DNA from: Ectocarpus siliculosus
Lineage: Eukaryota > Sar > Phaeophyceae > Ectocarpales > Ectocarpaceae
Assembly (NCBI GenBank): GCA_000310025.1
Contig: FN648821.1
Span: 1 to 13,003, forward strand
Direction: 5' to 3'
Length of the DNA: 13,003 nucleotides
Within the stretch, counting starts at the first letter, position 1. Every line of letters starts with the position of its first letter. This document shows positions 6,702 to 13,003 of the stretch, one piece after another. A program made the translations under genes and the position numbers. Under the pieces are notes generated by a model. That model was not told where the DNA came from. It saw only the letters and a program-made list of their open reading frames with translations, and did no database searches.

Positions 6702-8559
6702 TGTGCAATGATGTCTATACAACGGCGTGTAACAGCCAACAATTGTAACAAACAAATCTACCCACGGTCGCAACCGTAGCGGCGTATGCAATAGGCAGGG
6801 TCTGCTGCGGGCAAAAAATCAGGGTGTCCTGCAGGGATTTCGTCATGAGGCAACTAGCGGCGTATGCTATAGGCAGGGTCTGCTGCGGGCAAAACATGAG
6901 CGTGTCTTGCAGGTATTTCGTCAAGAGGCAACTGCTTGTGCAATGATGGCTATACAACGTCGTGTAACAGCCAACAATTGTAACAAACAAATCTACCGAC
7001 GGTCGCAAGCATAGCGGCGTATGCAATACGCAGGGTCTGCTGCGGGCAAAACATCAGCGTGTCCTGCAGGGATTTCGTCATGAGGAAACTAGCGGCGTAT
7101 GCTATAGGCAGGGTCTGCTGCGGGCAAAACATCAGCGTGTCTTGCAGGGATTTCGTCAAGAGGCAACTGCTTGTGCAATGATGGCTATACAACGGCGTGT
7201 AACAGCCAACAATTGTAACAAACAAATCTACCCACGGTCGCAAGCATAGCGGCGTATGCTATAGGCAGGGTCTGCTGCGGACAAAAAATCAGCGTGTCTT
7301 GCAGGGATTTCGTCATGAGGCAACTGCTTGTGCAATGATGGCTATACAACGTCGTGTAACAGCCAACAATTGTAACAAACAAATCTACCCACGGTCGCAA
7401 GCATAGCGGCGTATGCAATAGGCAGGGTCTGCTGCGGGCAAAACATGAGTGTGTCTTGCAGGGATTTCGTCATGAGGCAATTGCTTGTGCAATGATGGCT
7501 ATACAACGGCATGTAACAGCCAACAATTGTAACAAACAAATCTACCCACGGTCGCAAGCATAGCGGCGTATGCAATAGGCAGGGTCTGCTGCGGGCAAAA
7601 CATCAGCGTGTCCTGCAGGGATTTCGTCATGAGGAAACTAGCGGCGTATGCTATAGGCAGGGTCTGCTGCGGGCAAAACATCAGCGTGTCTTGCAGGGAT
7701 TTCGTCATGAGGCAATTGCTTGTGCAATGATGGCTATACAACGGCGTGTAACAGCCAACAATTGTAAGGAACAAATCTACCCACGGTCGCAAGCATAGCG
7801 GCGTATGCTATAGGCAGGGTCTGCTGCGGGCAAAACAGGAGCGTGTCTTGCAGGGATTTCGTCATGAGGCAATTTCTTGTGCAATGATGGCTATACAACG
7901 GCATGTAACAGCCAACAATTGTAACAAACAAATCTACCCACGGTCGCAAGCATAGCGGCGTATGCAATAGGCAGGGTCTGCTGCGGGCAAAACATCAGCG
8001 TGTCCTGCAGGGATTTCGTCATGAGGCAACTAGCGGCGTATGCTATAGGCAGGGTCTGCTGCGGTCAAAACATGAGCGTGTCTTGCAGGTATTTCGTCAT
8101 GAGGCAACTGCTTGTGCAATGATGGCTATACAACAGCCAACAATTGTAACGAACAAATCTACCCACGGTCGCAAGCATAGCGGCGTATGCTATAGGCGGG
8201 GTCTGCTGCGGGCAAAACATCAGCGTGTCTTGCAGGGATTTCGTCATGAGGCAATTGCTTGTGCAATGATGGCTATACAACGGCGTGTAACAGCCAACAA
8301 TTGTAACAAACAAATCTACCGACGGTCGCAAGCATAGCGGCGTATGCTATAGGCAGGGTCTGCTGCGGGCAAAACATGAGCGTGTCTTGCAGGGATTTCG
8401 TCAAGAGGCAACTGCTTGTGCAATGATGGCTATACAACAGCCCACAATTGTAACGAACAAATCTACCCACGGTCGCAAGCATAGCGGCGTATGCTATAGG
8501 CGGGGTCTGCTGCGGGCAAAACATCAGCGTGTCTTGCAGGGATTTCGTCATGAGGCAAC
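6702..8559. repeat. 157-bp satellite-like tandem array, ten units with half-unit duplications
   Basis: The word TGTGCAATGATG marks unit starts at 6702, 6937, 7172, 7329, 7486, 7721, 7878, 8113, 8260 and 8417. Spacings are 235, 235, 157, 157, 235, 157, 235, 147 and 157 bases, and the last unit is about 143. A basic unit has a 79-base half (A, holding ACAATTGT and the ACCCACGGTCGCAAGCAT end) and a 78-base half (B, holding GGGTCTGCTGCGGGC and TTGCAGGGATTTCGTCATGAGG). The 235-base units are A-B'-B, an extra B-type half. Units are highly similar with scattered point differences. Since 157 is not a multiple of three, no frame is kept, and the repeated peptides read on the minus strand are shadows. 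The array replaces the 3' part of the retroelement RNase H. Confidence 0.97.
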
Positions 8560-8700
8560 ACCCGTGGCCATTGTGCCCTGCCCTGTGGCCACCCTGCAGG
8601 CTTTCAACCCTGTGGACACCCTGTGGGCACCCTGCAGGGTTCAGATTTCCCTACAGGGTTCCTGTGGGCACCCTGCAGGGACATCGACCTTGGTGAGGTA
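8560..8700. repeat. Degenerate CCCTGTGG / CCCTGCAGG repeat
   Basis: Short words CCCTGTGG and ACCCTGCAGG recur, with the CCTGCAGG palindrome at about 8593, 8631 and 8671 and CACCCTG before two of them. Spacing is irregular at about 39-40 bases. It sits between the 157-bp array and the 51-bp array with no spacer. Confidence 0.75.
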
Positions 8701-8904
8701 GGACCTCCACAGGCTTTGGGGGAAAAAACCTTGGTGAGGTCCCTCCGAGACGGACCTCCACAGGATTTGGGGGTGAAAACCTTGGCGAGGTCTCTTCGAG
8801 ACGGACCTCCACAGGCTTTGGGGATGAAAACCTTGGTGAGGTCCCTCCGAGACGGACCTCCACAGGCTTTGGGGGTGAAAACCTTGGTGAGGTCCCTCCG
8901 AGAC
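8701..8904. repeat. 51-bp minisatellite, four units
   Basis: GGACCTCC starts units at 8701, 8752, 8803 and 8854, and a broken fifth (GGACAC) follows at 8905, so the period is exactly 51. Unit differences are single bases, such as GCTTTGG versus GATTTGG and CCCTCCGAG versus TCTTCGAG. Because 51 is 17 codons, frames stay open on both strands. The plus strand reads GPPQALG-x-KTLVRSLRD repeated, and the minus strand reads SVSEGPHQGFHPQSLWR repeated. An 88-residue-or-longer plus frame covers 8623-8988. No start context or domain supports a real protein, but coding is not excluded. Confidence 0.95.
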
Positions 8905-8953
8905 GGACACAGGTGGCCGGTGGGGCACGTTATGGGAGGTTATGCCCGCGCAC

Positions 8954-8967
8954 AACCTGCCCAGGTT
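8954..8967. repeat. Inverted repeat AACCTG-CC-CAGGTT
   Basis: A perfect 6-base stem with a 2-base centre lies 13 bases upstream of a TATA-like box. It could be a dimeric protein-binding site, or chance. Confidence 0.5.
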
Positions 8968-8979
8968 GAATATACGCTG

Positions 8980-8987
8980 TATAAATA
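8980..8987 (+). promoter_or_regulatory. TATA-like box TATAAATA
   Basis: A strong match to a eukaryotic TATA box, just beyond the minisatellite. No credible downstream plus-strand gene was found within about 1 kb, so its role is open. Sequence match only. Confidence 0.3.
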
Positions 8988-8989
8988 AC

Positions 8990-9345
8990 CTCGTCATGCT
9001 GGGTTACCAACCGCCGGTTTTCTATCGGATTAGGAAATCAATTTTAACCTTGCCTTGTCGGGCTGGCAACCTCGATCCAAAACAAATGGGTGCAAGCTCG
9101 CCCGCAGCTGGGTGACAATCACCCCACCCAGCGACGCGAGCCTTCGCGTCGAGGCCAGGAACAATCCCACACAAGGATTACGAAGCACACACACAAGGAA
9201 GGAGTACACCACACGAGGATGATTGATTGGGCCATAAACGAAAAAAAATATGGTATTCCCTCAGGTCCGAAACGTGAGCTCGATCACGTAAGCCGGGGGA
9301 TCCCGCACGCAGTAAAAAGTACGCCGGGGAGAGGGGCGAAATTAT
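8990..9345. other. Gap with hairpins, no gene supported
   Basis: Apart from the tandem hairpins and a small palindrome AACCG-C-CGGTT at about 9009-9019, nothing is recognised. Weak frames on both strands are short. Confidence 0.4.
9107..9151. other. Two adjacent perfect hairpins
   Basis: GCTGGGTG at 9107-9114 pairs with CACCCAGC at 9125-9132 (8 bp, 10-base loop). CGACGCGA at 9132-9139 pairs with TCGCGTCG at 9144-9151 (8 bp, loop GCCT). The two stems share only base 9132. They sit in a stretch (8990-9340) with no gene. Confidence 0.75.
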
Positions 9346-9349
9346 CTCG

Positions 9350-9875
9350 AAGGCGAATGACATACATACGCGTAGTAAGGAGGAGGTCGGGGGTTCGATC
9401 CCCGCAAAACATACTTTTTTCCCCCAAAAAAACAACAAATTATACGCGAAATTTGAAATTTGAAATTTCGAAATTTCTGTCGAGGGCATAGGCATATGAT
9501 AAGCGTAGTACGGAGGAGGTCAATACTTCGGTCCCCGGGAAACATTTTTTTTTCTTCGCAAAACCAAAAAAGTAAGCGCGAAATTTATCGCGAAGACGTA
9601 TGACAAGCGTAGTTCTTGTAAGGAGGAGGTCGCGAGTTCGATCCCCGCAAAAGATGTTTTTTTCCCCCCAAAACCAACAAATTATGCGCGAAATTTCGAA
9701 ATTTCCCGCGAAGGCGTAGGGATATGACTTGCGTAGTACGGAGGAGGTCGATACTTCGGTCCCCGCGAAAAAAAAAGTTTCTTCCCAAAACCAAAAAAAG
9801 TAAGCGCAAAATTTATCGCGAAGGCGTATGATACGTGTAGTAAGGAGGAGGTCGGGAGTTCGATCCCCGCAAAAC
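9350..9875 (+). repeat. Tandem tRNA-like (SINE-like) repeats, alternating types A-B-A-B-A
   Basis: GGAGGAGGT recurs at 9379, 9512, 9622, 9740 and 9844. Type A units (first, third, fifth) carry a tRNA T-arm/B-box match: GGTTCGATCCC at 9392, AGTTCGATCCC at 9635 and 9857. Each is followed by CCGC and, in the first two, a T run like a pol III terminator. Type B units (second, fourth) have a diverged TACTTCGGTCCCCG arm. Each unit also shares GCGTAGT or a close variant upstream (GTGTAGT in the fifth), resembling part of an A-box (GCNNAGY), and AAACCAA plus GCGCGAAATTT downstream. No anticodon arm or 5' acceptor half can be folded, so these are not tRNA genes. Tandem tRNA-derived short elements are the likeliest reading. 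Confidence 0.7.
9448..9478. repeat. GAAATTT short repeat
   Basis: Four near-perfect GAAATTT words run in tandem inside the first tRNA-like unit, and the later A unit has two. The word GAAATTTC is self-complementary. Confidence 0.8.
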
Positions 9876-9889
9876 AAAACCAAAAAATA

Positions 9890-10053
9890 CTCCAGGAGAG
9901 TTTACAAAAAACACACACACACACGTTTAGGCCTCTCCGAGTGCTTCATTTTTCCAACCTGACGCTTTGCTTACGGTCAACACCAAAGACAACCACGACA
10001 ATCGAAAATGGCGGTCTACGGCCATACCGTAGTGGCTGTGCCCTTATCCTGCC
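9890..10053. other. Spacer with short CA repeat
   Basis: A CA dinucleotide run of about 14 bases is at 9910-9924. Otherwise no feature is seen. Confidence 0.4.
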
Positions 10054-10356
10054 ATGACCTTCCTCGCGAAAATATCCCGACCCGCCTGTCCCTCAAAGAG
10101 TCTCTGGTGGGCCCGGAAGTGCTTTTTGCAGGCTGCCCCCGACAATACACGTCCTAAAGCAAGCAGAATCATTTTCCACAGCAGCTCAGCCTTGCGGCGT
10201 GGCCTTCCGCCCCCATCCCGCACTCCTTGCGCCTCCCCCGCCCTCCCGCTTGACTCCGCCCAACGAGACCCGCGACTCGAGAAGTCGATAAAAAACAGGC
10301 GAAAATCTGTAGAGCACCGGATTGTCATCTACGCGTATCCCCATCCTGAGACCTGA
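10054..10356 (+). CDS. Possible small ORF, unknown basic protein
   Basis: An ATG in good context (TGCCATGACC) opens a 100-codon frame to TGA at 10354-10356. The product is Arg/Ser/Pro-rich and basic, with a short aromatic-Cys segment (SLWWARKCFLQAA at about residues 16-28) and no transmembrane run or known motif. The opposite strand is also open across much of the same span (10044-10328), which weakens the case. No neighbour supports it. Chance ORF remains likely. Confidence 0.2.
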   Translation: MTFLAKISRPACPSKSLWWARKCFLQAAPDNTRPKASRIIFHSSSALRRGLPPPSRTPCASPALPLDSAQRDPRLEKSIKNRRKSVEHRIVIYAYPHPET

Positions 10357-10359
10357 TTG

Positions 10360-11229
10360 ATTACAAAGTAGGAGCGTGGAATTGCGCAAGGAAGTGGAGG
10401 GAGGGGTACCTCGTCAGTAGGGTCCGAGAATCAAAGAGCGGTCTTAGCCTCGGGATTGTTGTTGTTGCTCCTTGCCTCCAATATGGAGCAATCCCTACGA
10501 GTACAGATGGCGCGGACGACTTCCGTGGTCACAGCTTGGAAGCTACCTATATATACCCAAAGAGGGCACACTCTAGGACAAACCAAAGAGAACAACCAAG
10601 GACCCAGAAACAAACAGCACGAATGCGAAGCAGCCCGTCGGGCGTAGACGGCAACATATCCACGCCGGCGATGCAACTAAAAAACAGAGCAAAGACAACA
10701 TGTTTTTATATTATCGGATTACGGTACTCCATGCATGGACATCGAATGCCCTGGTAGTCGCAGAAAACGAGAGTAAAATACCAGACCAAGGCGAAACCTA
10801 GGACTCCATGTTTCCCACCGAGAATTTTCGAGTACATGACGGGGGATCAGGCTCATTGCAAGCGGCAACTGGTGCATGTGTGCGTGTGTCAGAGAGGCAA
10901 AACAATTTCCACAGTTGTAGGCACGATCCTTTGTCAGTCCCCCCCCCGTAGCCCAACTACTTCCGATGAAGAACCTAAACGTACGGTGGTATCCCTTCCT
11001 TGGCTTGCTCGATGCGAAGCAAAAGGCCATTCAATTGCAGATTCTTTCCAGCAAACCACAAAACATCGATCGTCCGCGGTGTAGGAGGGAAATGAAACTA
11101 AATCACTAGATTGCCGTATGGCTCTAGGTTGCTCTAGGTTCCCATCTCAGACAACTTGCGGAGTCAGGGGAGACAGAAAGGGTATGCATACGGTCGATCG
11201 CATACAACGAACCCGTCGTCACTCACGGC
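10360..11229. other. Long stretch without a supported gene
   Basis: This holds a GTT microsatellite stub at about 10457-10467 and a symmetrical TATATATA at 10548-10555 that could serve either strand. A C9 run is at about 10938-10947, and a duplicated TGGCTCTAGGTTGCTCTAGGTT word is at about 11119-11140. Weak frames exist on both strands, but none reads like protein for long. Confidence 0.4.
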
Positions 11230-12228
11230 TCAGGCGATGGAGTCCCGCAGAACACTGTGGAAGTACTTGTTGAGGAGGTAGTTCGGGTTTCCTGTCAGGT
11301 TGCACCGCCACACCGGCCGCTTGCTCCCCTCGTCGACCAGGCGGCAGGCGGATGTCCCAGTTGTGGAACAGGCATGCATCATATGCACTACGCACCGGAT
11401 GGCCGAGGCAGGGAAAAACGTAAGGAACGTGCGCATCCGAAGCATGTACAAACCGGTCACCGGATCGACCTTGCGCTTGTTGCAAAGTCCTGCTGTCACA
11501 TACTCCACCACCGCCACCCAAATGGTGAATTCTCCCTCCGGAATGGCGTTGCTGCTATCACCTCGTCTCCAGTCGTTGCCTGGGTGCTCGAAAAAATAGG
11601 CCACTTGCCCGAGAGTCGTGCGACCTAGCCCTTGGTTTCCAGCTCGCTGGTCTTCGGCCTTGAGGTACATCTCGACGTCATTGCCACGCGATGCCGCCGA
11701 CCGGACCCACGTAGGGGTACCCGCGTCTTTGACCGGGCCGCCACGGATGGTGCCGATTCCAGCACTGACTTCCGCCGGAGCCTGGCCAAAATGGTTAAAC
11801 ACCACGACCGTGTGACGGACGAAGCCTTGGCCTCTGTTCCTCCAGCAAAAAGGGCACGTCCGCCTACTACATGGCGCCTCCTGCGAGGTCCTACCACACC
11901 CAAGCGCATCGTCGTAGCGCTTTTCTAGTTGCTCGGCGGATGGCAATGTTTTCGATATCGCCTGCTGCCATGCCGGGGCGTCCAGACCGGTCTCGAGCCG
12001 AGTTGGACCCAACCCGGCATCCCACCGTTGGTAACCGTGCGGCCGCCCCCCCCTTCTTCCCGTCGTGCCGTCTTCCGAGGCTGCTGGAGTCGTCTGCAAC
12101 GGCAAGATCTTGAACACCTCCTGAAGCACTTCCCGGCAGAGACGGCCAGCTGTCAACTCCTTCGTGACCTCGACCCCGCCTACGCGACCTTTCGCACTCC
12201 ACCTGACGGCCTGCAGACTATGGCCCAT
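11230..12228 (-). CDS. Unknown 332-codon protein with four-Cys cluster, possibly transposon-related
   Basis: This is the longest intact frame of the window, from ATG at 12228 to TGA at 11230-11232. Residues 20-50 read like a helical segment (VTKELTAGRLCREVLQEVFKI). Residues 97-110 (SAEQLEKRYDDALG) lead to a Cys cluster C111, C120, C125, C128 (spacing x8, x4, x2) that could bind zinc. Residues 160-205 are Gly/Arg-rich. The C-terminal part, about 205-332, looks like one folded domain: GQVAYFFEHPGND, GEFTIWVAVVEYVTAG, KVDPVTGLYMLRM, FFPASAIRCVVHMMHAC and NPNYLLNKYFHSVLRD. The order of strands and the P-x-x-x-I-x-C-V-V-H element recall a BAH-like domain, but this is inference. Coding character begins near residue 11, so the true start is probably upstream in another frame. 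A mobile-element protein is an alternative. Confidence 0.65.
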   Translation of the reverse strand: MGHSLQAVRWSAKGRVGGVEVTKELTAGRLCREVLQEVFKILPLQTTPAASEDGTTGRRGGRPHGYQRWDAGLGPTRLETGLDAPAWQQAISKTLPSAEQLEKRYDDALGCGRTSQEAPCSRRTCPFCWRNRGQGFVRHTVVVFNHFGQAPAEVSAGIGTIRGGPVKDAGTPTWVRSAASRGNDVEMYLKAEDQRAGNQGLGRTTLGQVAYFFEHPGNDWRRGDSSNAIPEGEFTIWVAVVEYVTAGLCNKRKVDPVTGLYMLRMRTFLTFFPASAIRCVVHMMHACSTTGTSACRLVDEGSKRPVWRCNLTGNPNYLLNKYFHSVLRDSIA

Positions 12229-12539
12229 ACCGATACGAGCATCTGGGTGACGTTCGCCCAGGGAAAAAAGCGGCTGCCTAGCGCCAAACCAGCAAAATTC
12301 AGATCTTCGCCGCCGACTACCTCTGCGTTCATGTATTCCTCGATGAGTTTGTGCAAATGTCCCACCAAGGGTGGTACCGTCGCCGACCCGTCGCTCGCTG
12401 GATCACCGGCTCCACTGCCGGCTTCACCCGTGGTGTCGTCACCTCCGGCATTGCCCTCAAATCCTTCGTCGCACGTACCGCTGCCGCCTGGTGTCGCGAA
12501 TATAAAATGGCGAGTGGAGCGAGTTGTGTTAGCAACAGA
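12180..12539 (-). CDS. Upstream coding segment of the same gene, other frame
   Basis: A minus-strand frame is open to a TAG at 12180-12182. A Gly/Asp/Ala-rich linker (for example GDDTTGEAGSGAGDPASDGS) precedes about 70 residues of convincing protein: VGHLHKLIEEYMNAEVVGG, NFAGLALGSRFFPWANV and MLVSVWAIV. The first in-frame ATG is within that stretch (about 12330), so it more likely starts as an exon; an ACACCAG acceptor-like string precedes the linker near 12495. It overlaps the 332-codon frame by 49 bases, and the coding signal passes from one frame to the other at about 12190-12210. No intron fits such a short gap, so one small indel (mutation or assembly error) would explain it. Confidence 0.5.
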   Translation of the reverse strand, partial: SVANTTRSTRHFIFATPGGSGTCDEGFEGNAGGDDTTGEAGSGAGDPASDGSATVPPLVGHLHKLIEEYMNAEVVGGEDLNFAGLALGSRFFPWANVTQMLVSVWAIVCRPSGGVRKVA

Positions 12540-12544
12540 CAATC

Positions 12545-13003
12545 ACGAGTCGACTTGGCCAGGATGTGCCACGGAAAAGGGAAAGAGGGCCAACCACGAG
12601 ATCGACAGAGCTCACCAGCAGTATGCGATCGATACAGCAAATGAATATTCTTCGAAATCTGTGGGTGATGTTGTTCATCGCGCTCTCTCGTCCCCACAGG
12701 CCGATAGTGTTGCATACACTCAGCGGTACCGGCATCTCGTGTAGGATGTTGACGGGGGAGGTCGAGAGCACACATCCGCCGTAGTGAACCGCATCGCGCG
12801 ATTTCTGTTACAATTCAAGGGCTTAGGACGCGGAGGCTGCCCCCCCCCCCCCCCCCACCCCCAAATGAAAATGGTCCTGCCCCCCTATGCATGTGAAAAG
12901 GGAAAAAAATGTGAGGGACATGGGAGTTTTAGCCCCCTTCCAAACCCAGAATCCACTATTAAAAACCACCCCACCAAAGGGTAAATGCCCCCCCCTTCCC
13001 GGC
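12545..13003. other. Low-complexity end region, no gene supported
   Basis: Frames on both strands are weak. The last 200 bases are C- and A-rich with several homopolymer runs, including a C run at about 12986-12994. Confidence 0.4.
12840..12856. repeat. C17 homopolymer
   Basis: Seventeen consecutive C, followed by ACCCCC. The length is prone to slippage and sequencing error. Confidence 0.95.

Noticed and set aside
6715-8551. Series of 77-103 residue minus-strand frames with nearly identical peptides in the array
   Set aside because: They are echoes of the 157-bp DNA repeat. Each is longer than one unit, ends by frame drift, and has no domain or start context.
6702-8559. CRISPR-like regular array
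   Set aside because: The repeat occupies the whole 157-bp unit with no unique spacers, and the setting is eukaryotic.
8387-8701. 104-codon plus-strand frame across the array end
   Set aside because: It is open only because of the 10-base deletion making the unit 147 bp; it continues into an unrelated repeat.
9379-9875. Functional tRNA genes
   Set aside because: Only a T-arm and part of an A-box are present; no acceptor pairing, D-arm or anticodon arm can be formed.
9178-9883. Minus-strand frames with recurring FAGIE-x-PTSSLL-type peptides
   Set aside because: The peptide is the reverse translation of the tRNA-like T-arm repeat, a common source of spurious proteins.
11929-12744. 271-codon plus-strand frame
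   Set aside because: It lies opposite the better-supported minus-strand coding segments; its composition (Pro/Ser/Arg) is that of an antisense shadow.

Overview
The window looks like accessory, repeat-rich nuclear DNA of a eukaryote. Supporting signs are plausible GT-AG introns, a Ty3/gypsy-type reverse transcriptase, long satellite-like arrays, tRNA-like dispersed repeats and a CAG/GCA tract. There is no bacterial operon layout and no compact gene packing. The general style (short exons, CAG runs, GC-rich minisatellites, decayed retroelements) fits a stramenopile such as a brown alga. That is an inference from style and not an identification. No gene could be named with confidence except the retroelement pol domains.

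Layout. Positions 1-2250: low-density sequence with possible small genes on both strands. The best is a four-exon plus-strand model (1317-2246) whose splice phases agree at every junction. A possible alanine-rich minus-strand gene (710-1036) runs through a 13-unit trinucleotide repeat. Positions 2250-5130: mostly noncoding, with one possible minus-strand exon (2328-2702), a cluster of GC-rich inverted repeats (3135-3220), a degenerate CCATGGG repeat patch (3511-3660) and a frame-broken minus-strand coding remnant (4309-4714). Positions 5139-6701: remnant of a Ty3/gypsy pol gene. Reverse transcriptase (YMDD) is followed after one frameshift by an RNase H domain that stops before its last catalytic Asp. 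Positions 6702-8559: a ten-unit satellite-like array with a 157-bp basic unit. Four units carry an extra 78-bp half-unit, and two carry a shared 10-bp deletion. Positions 8560-8904: two further tandem families, including an exact 51-bp (17-codon) minisatellite. Positions 8980-9151: a TATA-like box and two adjacent hairpins. Positions 9350-9875: five tRNA-like units alternating between two types (A-B-A-B-A); the A type has a good B-box/T-arm. Positions 9890-11220: little that can be supported. Positions 11230-12540: a minus-strand gene of 332 codons with a four-Cys cluster and a distinctive C-terminal half, plus an upstream coding stretch in another frame. Positions 12545-13003: C-rich low-complexity sequence.

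The genes do not form an evident pathway. The coherent story is structural. A retroelement truncated inside RNase H abuts a satellite-like array, and at least four unrelated tandem-repeat families lie end to end over about 3.2 kb. This points to a recombination-prone, possibly heterochromatic block flanked by unidentified genes.
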